DNA of 64,000 bases from positions 326,001-390,000 of the forward strand of contig JAMWET010000729.1 in the NCBI GenBank assembly GCA_024036415.1. Direction: 5' to 3'. The notes beneath the pieces were generated by a model. That model had not been told where the DNA came from and searched no databases. It worked only from the letters and a program-made list of their open reading frames with translations. This stretch comes from Prochilodus magdalenae. Its lineage: Eukaryota; Chordata; Actinopteri; Characiformes; Prochilodontidae. Both the position numbers and the translations under genes were made by a program. Shown here one piece after another: positions 53,070 to 62,060 of this stretch (positions within the stretch are counted from its first letter, which is position 1; every line of letters begins with the position of its first letter).

Positions 53070-55415
53070 CTTATTATCTTTATTTTTACCTCATATTCTA
53101 TGTATTCTCTTTTTATATTCTAGCAGTTATCAAAGCATTTCACCGTTAGTTGCACTGGGCATGAATATATATATGAGAAATGAACTTTTGTTTCTTTATG
53201 CAGACGCACTCCTCTACAAAATCACCCCAATCACTCTAGAATGATTCACACTTTCCAAACAGAGCTGTTCAAGTCATCTGGGCCAACTTCCTATATGTTT
53301 TAATATTGCAATACATATCCAGTTTCCATATCCAGTAGTGCAGACTTGAAGCTAAAAATCACTGTATAAAAGATTAGCTCTAAAGTCATGTTTTTTAGGG
53401 GTACTGGCAAATACAGCATCACTACATTACTACATCAATAGTCTGATTTTCATGACTGTGTTTGTCTGCTCGATGATCCCACTTTGCAGATAATAAGCAG
53501 CTGAAAAAGATAACTTGCAAACTGGCAGAAGTACTGCATCAAGACTTTGGTGTCATTATAATATTGTAGTTCAATTCTTGTTTACTGTAATGCAAACAAC
53601 ACATCCCCTTACGACTACAAACACTACTCCCACATTCACAAACGTGCCTGATTAATAACTACCTGATGTGCCTAGATTACCGGATTAACTCCGCACACTC
53701 GGGGTGCTATGTGTTTACAATGACTGACTATAATCACACTTGGAGGCGACTGCAGTAACACCTTCGGGGTGGTCACTGTAAAGAGACCCCCTCCCCACAG
53801 GGTAATTAATCTAATGTAGAGTAGGCGACGCTCCAGCGGAGTCATGTGCAGAGGGGCTTTCGTTACACAGAGCTGAGGGTGGGCGGGCCCGGATTTAGCA
53901 GCAGCACATCTCGGCCAGGTTCACCAGCCAGATAGAGAACATTATACACCGCTGGCCTGGTGAAGGGATGTAGACACCTGTTCAAACGAAACCCGCAAAC
54001 CCCATGCTGAGGTTCAGTCTCAAATGATGCGCGTATCGTGCTCAGGGATTCAGGTGATGCGAGACAGACTGTCTCAAAACAAAAGTGCATCGCACGCCAC
54101 GAGTAGAGCAGGCAGTTTGCTAACTACCCCGCCCCGCGAGAATGACAAAACGACGACATCATGGAGCTAAGCTAGCTAACGTTAGCTAGCTCGTTTCATC
54201 CGGATCAGGACAAGAATCTGCTGCCAGGTCCGCCTGCTAGAAAGTTTTGACTGTCGCCGGCGGTGGTAAATACCGCTGGGACTCACGGCCACGCTGGTGG
54301 CGACGAGTGTTAGCTAAAAATAGCCGTCTAAGCTCACCAAAGCCAATCTTCATCGCAGATGTAGCATGTTAGCCCCGTAAACGCCAAGTTCAACTGTGGC
54401 GCTCTAATAAATGCCACTTTCATCACTTCTGTTTCGATTTCGAGTAATCCAAAGGTGACTTAACGGCCTCCACATAGCAGGGTTTAGCTGGCCGGCCAGG
54501 AAAGCGAGGTGCTCAGGGTAACGCAGACTGTCTGCCCGCTTGATGATCATGCTAGCTAGCGTTACCGGTCTAAAATCCGCGCTTTGCCCATCAAATACAG
54601 CAACCTACCGGACACACTAGCCGATCTGTCATCAAACTGGTAAAGATTCATTTCTAGACACGAATTCAGGGGTCTATTATTGTTTGGGAATCCTACAACA
54701 TAGACAGCTAAGCTACGTTATCCGCTATTGGTCAAGTTCCTGCCTGCTGTGGCCAGGATTTCAAAATAGCTAAAGCCTCAGACTAATAATAATACTAAAA
54801 TGTATTAATAACACAGGCCAGGAACTTGGACTTCTAACTACCCACCCCACCACAACAGACTGGCCAAATAAAGCCCATCTCGGACAAGATGAAAAAATGC
54901 GCTATAAATGCACATCCTCTTTATGTACGGCTTTAATGAAACAAGTGTTATTTTTTCCCCTGCTAAACGCTAAACCAGCTACCGAGCGGGCGACACTGAG
55001 ATGCTCGGCCAAAACTAAGAAAGCGGGTTAGCCACGCTCACTGACCGCTGCCAGTGCCGTGCCCGCCTGAGCTGGAAGGGAAACAGAAAGGCCGGGAAAA
55101 CGGCTAGTCGATTAGCCCGCTGTTTAATAGGGGTATTTACACAGGAGAGCCCCCTCAGACCGCCTGTGAGGGTGCACAGAGCTGAGCTAACGGCTAACCA
55201 TGCTAACGCCAGGAGCCGAACACTCACTCATTATTAACTGGCAGTCAGCTCGCAAAAGAAGACGGCCACCACGAACGAAGGGGTAAGAAAAAGAGGTTAT
55301 GGTACTTTCCGACGCAAAGCCCTGCTTCTGCACTCCTCATAAGTCATTTATTTCCTTTGTTTTGTGGTTTCATTGCTTCAGCCCATTGCCTACCTTCGTT
55401 TGCCAAGTCCGCCAT
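35646..55415 (-). CDS. ranbp3: RAN-binding protein 3 (17 coding exons)
   Basis: Nuclear cofactor of CRM1/exportin-1 that binds RanGTP and promotes export; also reported to export dephosphorylated Smad2/3 and beta-catenin. Exons are listed separately; all join in phase to 532 aa (508 without the 72-nt exon 5). Start MADLANEEKPAIAPPVFVFQ is almost the human N terminus. PPVKRERTSS (49-58) is the nuclear localisation signal with the conserved basophilic-kinase (RSK/Akt) Ser. Two FVFGQN FG motifs lie at about 210-215 and 268-273. The Ran-binding domain spans about 320-440 (KATAKKCILEKVEV, ESNVLQ, KLFVFDK, ERGRGLLRLND, MRTQGSLRLILNTKLW). An acidic NEEDSDDDDDE tail (483-493) is followed by five Asn and seven Ser encoded by trinucleotide runs. 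Human isoforms with the long Pro/Ala-rich exon after exon 2 have no counterpart that I see here. Confidence 0.96.
35931..36162 (-). CDS. ranbp3: ranbp3 exon 16 (acidic tail)
   Basis: Acceptor TCCTGCAG|GCC, donor GTG|GTATGC, phase 0 to 1. Encodes ASSKDAGQLAAALHHRILAL, the acidic stretch and the Asn/Ser runs. Confidence 0.94.
35957..35993 (-). repeat. ranbp3: coding AAC/AGC trinucleotide run
   Basis: On the coding strand four AAC and one AAT codon, then seven AGC codons, giving Asn5-Ser7. An in-frame, likely length-polymorphic microsatellite. Confidence 0.85.
36163..37982 (-). other. ranbp3: ranbp3 intron 15
   Basis: Between exons 15 and 16. Contains a T19 run at 37235-37253 on the plus strand; nothing else recognised. 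Confidence 0.85.
37983..38125 (-). CDS. ranbp3: ranbp3 exon 15 (Ran-binding domain)
   Basis: Acceptor TTTCTTAG|TG, donor TCG|GTATGC. Encodes MRTQGSLRLILNTKLWPQMQ and VRITAMDTEDQGVKVFLIS, nearly identical to human. Confidence 0.96.
38264..38384 (-). CDS. ranbp3: ranbp3 exon 14 (Ran-binding domain)
   Basis: Acceptor CCCATAG|ATG, donor TTG|GTCAGA. Encodes MQCKLFVFDKPAQSWIERGR and the following GLLRLNDMASTDDGTLQSRL. Confidence 0.96.
38385..41330 (-). other. ranbp3: ranbp3 intron 13
   Basis: 2.9-kb intron carrying a SINE at 39036-39254. A 24-26 bp word beginning ATTATTATTCAAACTGACA occurs beside the SINE (about 39255) and again near 40223. No nested gene recognised. Confidence 0.8.
39036..39254 (-). 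mobile_element. tRNA-derived SINE in ranbp3 intron
   Basis: Same family and orientation as 1879-2103: tRNA-like head on the right (B-box type GGTTCGATTCC at about 39178-39188), and the tail GATAAGAGCGTTGGCTAAAT, then GTAAATGTAAA, on the left. It is more diverged (the tail reads TCGGGATAAG), so it is an older copy. Confidence 0.8.
41331..41455 (-). CDS. ranbp3: ranbp3 exon 13 (start of Ran-binding domain)
   Basis: Acceptor GTGTTCAG|AT, donor CAG|GTCAGA. Encodes ESAAAYTKATAKKCILEKVE and the following VRTGEEAESNVLQ. Confidence 0.96.
42494..42587 (-). CDS. ranbp3: ranbp3 exon 12
   Basis: Acceptor GTGTTCCAG|AGTCCTCC, donor AAGA|GTATGT. Encodes SPPKCGESAAEASK ... SSQEATPEK, as in human. Confidence 0.93.
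42743..42818 (-). CDS. ranbp3: ranbp3 exon 11 (second FG motif)
   Basis: Acceptor GGCTTTTCAG|C, donor CTG|GTGAGT. Encodes KFVFGQNMSERVL, identical to human over this motif. Confidence 0.96.
42971..43068 (-). CDS. ranbp3: ranbp3 exon 10
   Basis: Acceptor CTCCACAG|TTGG, donor CAAG|GTTACT, phase 0 to 2. Encodes ... STNYFLQYMGTS, matching human TNYFLQY. Confidence 0.92.
43214..43333 (-). CDS. ranbp3: ranbp3 exon 9 (first FG motif)
   Basis: Acceptor CACATGCAG|AAGAAAG, donor AAG|GTTAGT; 40 codons. Encodes a charged stretch and GFVFGQNIKERAK. Confidence 0.94.
43595..44060. mobile_element. palindromic MITE-like repeat in ranbp3 intron 8
   Basis: Imperfect inverted arms at 43750-43823 (GGTGGATCTTTCTCAGCCCT) and 43931-44012 (mirror GTGGATCATTCTAATGACTG), with outer sequence such as TTCATTAGGCACACCTGCTT and GTCCACTTACCATATAG. 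I recognise this as an abundant palindromic repeat of otophysan fishes. It has no coding capacity; the superfamily is not assigned. Confidence 0.7.
44145..44245 (-). CDS. ranbp3: ranbp3 exon 8
   Basis: Acceptor CCTGCTAG|AC, donor CCG|GTAAGG. Encodes SCGTNGVGKFSDAATE ... NSDKSP; human has SSGTNGVS at this place. A diverged, disordered region. Confidence 0.9.
45467..45568 (-). CDS. ranbp3: ranbp3 exon 7
   Basis: Acceptor TTTTGCAG|GC, donor GCA|GTGAGT. Encodes PSQKPKEQQRSVLRPAVLQA, identical to human over 20 residues. Confidence 0.96.
45625..45785. mobile_element. hAT-like MITE in ranbp3 intron 6
   Basis: Imperfect 30-bp inverted ends (CATCAAACAGGGTTCCTTCC at left; mirror CATCAGACTCCATTCCTCAC at right). 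The inner GCTGATAAGTTGAATCAGGT is shared with the MITE at 57795-57975. Confidence 0.55.
45926..45991 (-). CDS. ranbp3: ranbp3 exon 6
   Basis: Acceptor CTTTTCTAG|AA, donor CAG|GTAAGA. Encodes FRLKPPTLIHGQAPSAG, identical to human. Confidence 0.96.
46899..46930. repeat. (CATA)8 microsatellite
   Basis: Pure tetranucleotide run in ranbp3 intron 5, after a T run on the plus strand. Confidence 0.9.
47011..47082 (-). CDS. ranbp3: ranbp3 exon 5 (72-nt, likely cassette)
   Basis: Acceptor TGCTGCAG|TT, donor CCAG|GTAAGA, phase 1 at both ends. Encodes SKNNVFMPSSFCQSPTGNSD and SEP. The length is a multiple of three, so skipping keeps the frame. Good splice sites and protein-like content make it a real exon; alternative use is inference, but human isoforms differ here. 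Confidence 0.85.
47321..47575. repeat. unclassified old repeat, copy 1
   Basis: Alignable by eye with 52455-52720: GTGCAATGTCAAGTAAAGTG here versus CTGCAATATCAAGTAAAGCA there, and GGCTGATCTATAAGAAAGGT versus TGACTGATCTACGAGAGAGG. Both copies lie in ranbp3 introns in the same orientation. No transposon ends or coding capacity seen. Confidence 0.6.
47949..47963 (-). CDS. ranbp3: possible 15-nt microexon of ranbp3
   Basis: Flanked by a strong pyrimidine tract and acceptor CTTCTTCTTTTCCAAG and a donor GTGAGTG. The 15 nt are a multiple of three and, placed between exons 4 and 5, would add five residues without a stop. No homology evidence. Confidence 0.25.
48160..48990. repeat. GTCGCT-rich dispersed-repeat fragments
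   Basis: Two blocks (48160-48215 and 48690-48990) share GTTTACACC/GTTCACAC-type and GTCGCT words (GGCGACAAGTCGCTTAGGTC; CACTGGTCGCTCATTGCCTC). They resemble the ends of a dispersed fish repeat as I remember it. Superfamily not assigned. Confidence 0.4.
49907..49993 (-). CDS. ranbp3: ranbp3 exon 4 (NLS)
   Basis: Acceptor TTCTCCAG|AC, donor CAG|GTAATG. Encodes DSDREDGEYCPPVKRERTSS and LTQFPPSHS, close to human. Confidence 0.96.
50323..50359 (-). CDS. ranbp3: ranbp3 exon 3 (37 nt)
   Basis: Acceptor TGTCTTCCAG|CGT, donor GAAG|GTGGGT. Encodes RSADGSSAEDGE; human has RSAGGSSPEGGE. Confidence 0.9.
50360..51581 (-). other. ranbp3: ranbp3 intron 2
   Basis: Human isoforms place a long Pro/Ala-rich coding exon here. 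I find no open counterpart in this intron. Contains a (TA)10 run at about 50733-50752. Confidence 0.75.
51582..51637 (-). CDS. ranbp3: ranbp3 exon 2
   Basis: Acceptor TTCACCTAACAG|AG, donor AAG|GTAGGC. Encodes KPAIAPPVFVFQKDKAQK, nearly identical to human. Confidence 0.96.
52455..52720. repeat. unclassified old repeat, copy 2
   Basis: Diverged copy of 47321-47575 in the same orientation. Confidence 0.55.
54171..54190. repeat. perfect 20-bp palindrome
   Basis: GCTAGCTAACGTTAGCTAGC reads the same on both strands. Related AACGTTAG and GCTAGCTAGCG words occur nearby (54551, 55543), within the CpG-richer 5' part of ranbp3. Confidence 0.95.
55394..55415 (-). CDS. ranbp3: ranbp3 exon 1
   Basis: ATG at 55415-55413 encodes MADLANE plus one base; donor GAAG|GTAGGC. 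The context AAAATGGCGGAC also resembles a YY1 site over the start codon. Confidence 0.93.
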
Positions 55416-55640
55416 TTTACTTCTCCGCGCACACCCACAAGCCACCGCGCCACAAGGCTGTTATTTCTAGGAGCGAAACCGAAGATTTAGCAGAAGACTG
55501 AAAGATCCGAGTCTCTGTTCATTACGCTTCGAGTGTGTTTTTAACGTTAGCGGTGTGTTTTTAAAGGCTTTCCCCACAAAGCTAATATAATGTACTAATG
55601 TACTTGTAGCGATAGTAATCTGTGGTGTTTTCATCTCGAA
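55416..55640 (-). promoter_or_regulatory. ranbp3: ranbp3 5' UTR and promoter (approximate)
   Basis: Sequence just upstream of the start codon, with CpG dinucleotides and no TATA box at a usual distance, consistent with a housekeeping promoter. The transcription start is not determined. Confidence 0.45.
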
Positions 55641-55856
55641 TGTTCTGCTGTGTTTGGTCTAGTATACTAGTCCTGCAGTAAACTATATTACACGGTGTAA
55701 AGTGCTGTTTCCTCGGTTTTGTCCTCCACTGCCGTGTTAAATCGGCTCCTTTAAGGGTCATCGTGAGTAGTTAGTGTGTCTGGTTATGTAGGAGTGCTCT
55801 GGCATTAAGTGAGGTTTAAGGGGAATTCCACCCATGCTTCACATAGTCAGCTAGAC

Positions 55857-57090
55857 CAGTGCTTCTCAGCCTTTGGTAATAACTACCAAGAAAAGTGGCC
55901 CGCCATAAAACTACAGTCTAACTACAAGAAATCTGGTTAAAGAAAAACGATGTGTCCAAATTCAAACAAACAAGCTTCTAGAGCGCCCCAAGAATCATCC
56001 CCCTCAGTGGCTAGCCATGCTGCCTCAAGCTGAGGATGTGTAATTAGCCTGCTACGTGTTTATTTGTACATGACTATATGACTATATTAATATACATATA
56101 ATTAAATCTCTTTATTTATTGTTTCACTTTTTGTATGAATAAAGGAAACCAGAAAAGACAGGGAAAATAGAGAAATAGTTACATAAACTGAAAAAGAAAT
56201 AAATATATCAATGAATTATATGCAAATACAAATCAATCAAGATATTAAAAAAAAAATAGATGCAGTAAAAAAAATCATAAAGCTGATTAATTACACAGAA
56301 TGCCAATATCAGAACACAATTTCCAGGTCTTCACAGCTTTCAGCTTCAGAAGATAGGGGTCTCATAAAACCCATTGTCTTTGAAAAAGCGAGAAAAATGG
56401 GTCTAGTCTTCCTCACCCCTATGTGTATAGTACTTATGTGTATAGTATTTATGTGTATGGTACTATGGCAGCCAACAAAATAAGAGGATTACATAAAATC
56501 TATTAATTAATTTTTGTATTCACTTTGGACATTTGTACATCCAAATATTATATTTTCACGAGTGTTTGAGGTTTGAGTGTGGTCACAAAACCAAAACAAA
56601 AAGAGTTTTTGGCTTTGAGCTACAAAAAGAACAGTTCATATCAATGGGCACTGTTTATCTGGAGACCGAAAGGGAATTTCCTGGATAGATTTTTATGTTT
56701 AAGCTTGTAAGAAACATTCTTTATTTTATTACTTCATTTTATTACTCAGCAAGTAACTACTGAGAAGTGTCCAAACCTGCTCCCAACAAATATCTCGAAC
56801 AGAACTGTTCCAAACTGCAGTTACATGTGTGACAGAAACAGTGTCCTTCTGGAATAAAGCCTGAATCTTCCTATAATTTTTAGGACCACCAGCTTGGAAA
56901 CATATCTTCCCCATTGGGGTGTTAAGTAGATCAAATGAGCATGGTGCTACTGAGCATGGCAGATATAGTAATATATTTTATATATTGATAACAATGTTAT
57001 ACATGACATTTCTGGCCCACTGCAAACTACTACCTCTGCCTGAGTACAGGCCCACAGACCACTAGAGGGCACACAGGTTGAGAAACCCAG
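55857..57090. mobile_element. hAT-like DNA transposon remnant
   Basis: Left end CAGTGCTTCTCAGCCTTTGG and right end (minus strand) CTGGGTTTCTCAACCTGTGT resemble hAT/Charlie-type inverted termini. Flanking 8-mers AGCTAGAC (55849-55856) and ATTTAGAC (57091-57098) agree at six of eight positions, as expected for an old hAT target duplication. The interior has no recognisable transposase. Confidence 0.5.
57059..57072 (+). promoter_or_regulatory. consensus CTCF core motif
   Basis: CCACTAGAGGGCAC fits the CTCF core CCASYAGRKGGCRS at all positions. It lies just inside the right end of the hAT-like element. Occupancy is unknown. Confidence 0.5.
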
Positions 57091-57557
57091 ATTTAGACGA
57101 CAGTGCTCAGTTAGAGTGAGTGGATGTGAAATGATTTGTTGTTGTACAGACTCAGGTTTTTTTTTTTTACAGTGGTGGTGATGGGAGCCATTTTATTTAC
57201 TATCCAAAACCCACCAGTGAACCCACACATGTGTTCTGATATTTCAATATCAGACTTTCTGCGACTATTTGATTCACAGTGCCCTGCATGAGTCCCTCCG
57301 CCATAAAAGGACAGATTAATAAGATGTTTTAGGCCAAAACAATGGTAAAACAAAGTCTCAGCCACCAGGCAGCGCATTCATAATCGTTCTGTATAGTAAC
57401 TGTCTGTGAGGAGACCTTTAGTGGCATTAAACTCTTCAGACGTCTGGTCCCCATTTACCACTACTGTGAACAGAAAGTTCTCTAAAATAGCATTTCACAT
57501 CAAACCATCCAACTACACTGACTTTGTTTACATCGTACATACATAAAAATGAAGATA

Positions 57558-57560
<3 letters not shown>

Positions 57561-57622
<62 letters not shown>
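57561..57622. repeat. (CA)n(TA)n microsatellite
   Basis: About 22 CA units followed by about nine TA units. Confidence 0.95.
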
Positions 57623-57794
57623 TATCTTCCATCTTTTCAGGTTTATTTCACTTTCAAGTTCAAATTTATTGCAGCTTGTCCTTATGTAACTAATCCATAT
57701 GTGTTGTAACTACTAATACTAGAAGAAGCTGTAACACTTCTACAGGGCTGAATAATGCTTCTATAATAATCTCAAAGATGTTGTAAGCTAGTGT

Positions 57795-57975
57795 TTCTCA
57801 ACCCTGGTCCTGGACGCAGCTTTTTCCTGCCCATTTCAGCATCTTACTTGCTTTTACACACACCATGAGTCTCTAAAAGGGTGTGTTAATGAGCTGATAA
57901 GTTGAGTCTGGTGTGCTGTGAGCAAGCAAAACACATAACTGTGCAGGGTAGGGTGTCTCCAGGACCAGGGTATAG
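57795..57975. mobile_element. hAT-like MITE
   Basis: Inverted ends CCCTGGTCCTGGA (57802-57814) and its mirror (57958-57970), with inner TTAATGAGCTGATAAGTTGA. A common palindromic fish repeat type; shares its centre with 45625-45785. Confidence 0.7.
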
Positions 57976-58930
57976 GCTATAGGATTACAGGAATCATGTA
58001 GACGTACAGTGTAATAATGTTCAGGGTCTTTTTCACAAGGTTCATTCTGCTGTTGTATGTTCCACTGCTGATTGATCATTAGTTGGCTGGGTGTCTTGTC
58101 AAAACTCATTGGTGTTACATCTGAAGGCCACATGGTGGCGCTTGTACAACAGTAACGCACAGTTAAAGCCTCTAGGTGGCGTAATTGCCTCAAATCACCA
58201 CATAATCTCTGCTCTGTGTACATGGATTAGGCCTGTGGTCGAGTTGTTTGGTGCAATGATGATATTATTATTCCTGAGACACTCAATAGTGAAAACTTCT
58301 TTTGTCTTTTTCTCCAAGTACTTATATTAGCTAGTTAATAGTTTATTTGTAAACCTTTTATTAACCCATTTCTAAAATTCAGATTCCAACAGATATAGCA
58401 ACGGTGGCATGATGGGAACATTCTGTATAATTAACAAGAGAATGAACATGAACAATCAAGTACATTAGTAGAGGCAGCGAATGACTATTATTGTTAATTT
58501 AGAGAGAAATTTAATCACTACAAAGCCCAGTGTTTTAGAGTTTTAGTGTTTGAGTTTTTTGAGCTGGGTCATGTAGACCTTTCCATCTTAGAGATGTTTA
58601 TGTATGTATAGGATATGTATGTATAGCACAGGATCTTATGGTTTGAACATACATGCGGAAACTATGTGTCCAAAGTAGAAAGTATGGCACAACAGTGCTA
58701 AAGAAAGGAGTTTACCCTTACCCAGATACCGTCTCTCTAAATGGAGATAAGAACAGGACTCCCTTACGCAACAAAAATATATTTCCCTATATATTAACTA
58801 TCAATATATTTAATTATTTAGTGTTAACTGATTTACTGATTAATTGAAAATATTTAACAAATTTAATATTCCTCCTGACTATAAAACATGAAACTGATTA
58901 TTAATTAGCTGGTAAAAAACACAGATATTT
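57976..58930. other. intergenic with two CTCF-like motifs
   Basis: No gene recognised. CCACATGGTGGCGC (58128-58141) and CCTCTAGGTGGCGT (58169-58182) each match the CTCF core at 12 of 14 positions, same orientation, 41 bp apart. Confidence 0.4.
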
Positions 58931-58935
58931 AGATT

Positions 58936-59099
58936 TTGAAAAAGTACTGAAAATATACAGACTAATATATTGTGTTATATAGTGATATTTACAATATATT
59001 GTATAATACATAAGGAATTGCCGATTTTCATATATTGTATGTATGGTAGTATAATATGTATTGTAATATATAAGTAAATATATGTAATATATTTCATTT

Positions 59100-59152
<53 letters not shown>

Positions 59153-59342
59153 GCAAACACATGGAGAAATACATGATGTCTATTACATATAAAATGAAAT
59201 ATATTACAACATATAAGTAAATATATATTATACTACCATACATACAATATATGAAAATCGGCAGTTCCTTATGTATTATATAATATATTGTAATATATTT
59301 ATCACTATATAAATATATGCAAAATATAAGCACTTGTTTCCC
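58936..59342. repeat. large inverted repeat around a TA array
   Basis: Left arm about 58976-59100 and right arm about 59186-59310 are near-identical reverse complements (core ATACATAAGGAATTGCCGAT and ATATTGTATGTATGGTAGTA), separated by about 85 bp with (TA)n. Weaker pairing extends the arms outwards. Could be a MITE or a local inverted duplication. Confidence 0.85.
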
Positions 59343-59734
59343 ATATATGACATTGTATTATTTAATATATTGCACTATATTTTCCAATACATTGCCATAT
59401 ATTATCGTTTCATAAGGGCTAATTCAGGGGGCGATATAGTCAGTATTTCAGTACCCTGGTTAAAGGTGGACCATATGGACAAAATACCATGTAATATATT
59501 GCACTGGTACTGTTTGGGTGGTGATTCCAAGGGCCTGTGACTGACAGGGACCCTAAAATGATCAAAAACTAAAACTTAAAATAATAATTTATTTACGGTC
59601 TACTTGTAAAACTAATGGTCCAGAGAGCCTCTATAGTTTCATACTGATGTGGAAAAGAAAACTGATGAAGTTCTTTCAAGTGGTGTGATATCTTTTCCTG
59701 TGATCGTAAAACCCCTGGCAGTGCAGCTGGTATT

Positions 59735-60035
59735 CACTCAGTCTTCTCCTAAACCGCTTTGTCTTTCTGGGTGCTGGAGCCGATCCCAGCATTCATCGGG
59801 TGGAAGGCAAGAAACACCCTGGGCATACCAGGGTCAGGGCATACACCCAGGCATACTCACACCCTGGGGCAATTTTGCATCTCCAGTTCACATGATAGCA
59901 TGTCTTTTGACTGTGGGAGGAAACCCCTAAGAGAACGTACAGACCCCACACAGGAAGGACCTGAGATACTCAGCCGAGAATCAAATCCAGGCCCTTCTCA
60001 CTGTGAGGCGACAGCGTTACCACCATGGCTTAGAG
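59735..60035 (-). mobile_element. SINE-like dispersed fish repeat
   Basis: On the minus strand it starts near GTGGTAACGCTGTCGCCTCA and passes a B-box-like GGATTTGATTC. It then reads CTTCCTGTGTGGGGTCTGTA and TTTCCTCCCACAGTCAAAAG and ends near GCTGGGATCGGCTCCAGCAC. I recognise this layout as a very common teleost tRNA-derived repeat. Diverged; name not assigned. Confidence 0.7.
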
Positions 60036-60039
60036 CCTT

Positions 60040-60791
60040 AGAGCTGGTATCTCAATTGCTAAAACACCATCCAAAACATGGATAGCCCATTAGCAAACAT
60101 TAGCCTGCGGTTTAATCTGGGGATTTACATGATTCACAGTTAGTCGTCTGAGCCAGTGAACAATGGCTCACTCATTAAATGACTGAGGTTTACTAGGAGT
60201 TTTATGTTCTTCATGGTGTCGGACATGTCTGTCCATGTCATTTGAACTGGTTACTCGTCGATTCCCATCTCATAATTGCGATTATTACTGTGTGACTGCG
60301 TGACCTTATGTTCTCTATAACTCGTAAGCCGTGACATGAACCATTAAAGTTGGGTTATAAATGGGCTTGTAGTATTTTTGACAAATAATATTCACGTCTT
60401 TTTGGGGGTCACATGAATACCTTCATACAGTTACAGCCCAAAATATCTGTGCCCGGTCAGTATGCTCACAGCACATGCTCAGTATTCAGTGATTGCTCTG
60501 TGGATTGTTGCATATCACACTTAAAAGCATGACTGAAAATGTATCTGCATCAGCTGTATGTAAAAAAAAATATAAAAATAAATGTACACTATGTAAACAC
60601 TATGTAGAGATTAATAACCAAAGTAAGCTCTTTTAGTACAGGCTTCCTTCAAAGGCCCCTCCACTCAGAGACCCCGGGAAGTCCGTTGCTCATAGCAATA
60701 AAGACTAACACATAATATACGTATTTCGCAGCTCTAGTGAAGGAGCATACCAGGTGCCTTTTACTGTTCCCTAGAAGTGGGCTCTGTGTAT

Positions 60792-60822
<31 letters not shown>

Positions 60823-61440
60823 GTGGGGAAGAGAAGGACTCGTATCTTACATTTCATGGTTTGTGTGGGGTGCATTTGACACGGCCCTCAGGCAAGCCCC
60901 ATGTACTCACATGTTCAGAGGCCGCTTGAAGGACTTACTGCACAAATCCATCACACATAAAAGGAAAGTGAACATTCGGGCGGGCACACAGAGGTGGGGG
61001 CGATGGTGTGGCGAACAATTGCAGGTATAATCTAGCTATGAAAGAATTAGACCTCTAGAGGGAAAGAAAAACAGGGTTCAGTAGAGGACACCGTTTATAC
61101 TAACACTAATGTCTCAGTTCATTTCATCAGTGTGTTTAGTATGTTCACTAACACCACATGTAAAACCTCATGTTCAGGTAAAGTCCATGTAAGGCCATTT
61201 TGGTTTAAGTTGCTTTTGTGTAACATGCTTAAGACAGTTCATACCTCAGTTCCAATACGCTGTGGATGAGAATCATAGAGGATCGGATTCCAGTCTACGT
61301 AAATAATGCAAATGTAAACTAGCCATTTTGAGCAACTGAATATGGTTCATTATGTCACCCTTTGTTTGAGCTTGGCCTCAGGCTGTTGTCCATGGCTGGG
61401 TTTCGAAATTCAACACCTTTAAGGCGGTTGTCTCGGCTGT
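60040..61440. other. intergenic, no gene recognised
   Basis: No supported gene. A short GA run lies at 60792-60822. Confidence 0.4.
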
Positions 61441-61569
61441 ACCGGTTTTAAGGCAGACTGTCGCTGTGAGCTGCATGTGGCGACCCAGCTCCTCTGGCAG
61501 CAGTGCACTCGATAACCCCTCTGTGCTGCCTTGTGGAACATACCTGCTGAGCCATCACACTCAGTGGCG

Positions 61570-62060
61570 CCAACAGCTCAGAGCTTTGCTGGAGAGCTAT
61601 GGGTGACATTACCATGTTACTTCGTCGCCCACTGTCCAAGCGTCCATGCGGCTGCCTCTTTCACTGTCCTTTGCTGGCCTTGATGCACTGCACCTACCTT
61701 TGTTGCCTGTCCTCACCATGCTTTCTCTTCTTCCACAGACAGGACTTCAAGTTTGTGCTAGCATCATTCCCCTCCAGAACGCTAGGGGACTATCCCACTT
61801 CTGACACCAAATATCACATCTAGGCAAAGAAGGAGACCAATCATAGTGATTCAACCAAATGCTCTTTACTGAACACAGCATCATTGGAGAAACCGCCTCC
61901 GGTGCCAGCCAAAGTGCGAAGATAGCAGGCAGGTCTGTCAGTAACAGCCATATGCTATTTGTATGTGATAGACACCTACACAACAAAACCAGCCTTACTG
62001 CAGGTCCAGAGCTCCCCATGAGCCTCTGTGCATCCAGATTCACACAAGCTAGTAGCAAGA
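61570..62060 (-). mobile_element. LTR retrotransposon fragment with tRNA-Leu-type PBS
   Basis: On the minus strand ATTTGGTGTCAGAAGTGGGA (PBS core complementary to 61793-61809) looks like a primer-binding site for the 3' end of tRNA-Leu (TCCCACTTCTGACACCA). An LTR end would be upstream (above 61810) and the internal region downstream (below 61793). A short reading frame starts with an ATG near 61720. LTR borders and reverse transcriptase were not found. Confidence 0.4.

Larger units (their letters stand above)
51638..55393 (-). other. ranbp3: ranbp3 intron 1
   Basis: 3.7 kb. The left part carries the second copy of an old repeat (52455-52720) and a (TAA)n run (53038-53070). The part nearest exon 1 (about 53700-55390) is richer in CpG and includes a perfect 20-bp palindrome at 54171-54190. 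No nested coding exon recognised. Confidence 0.75.
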
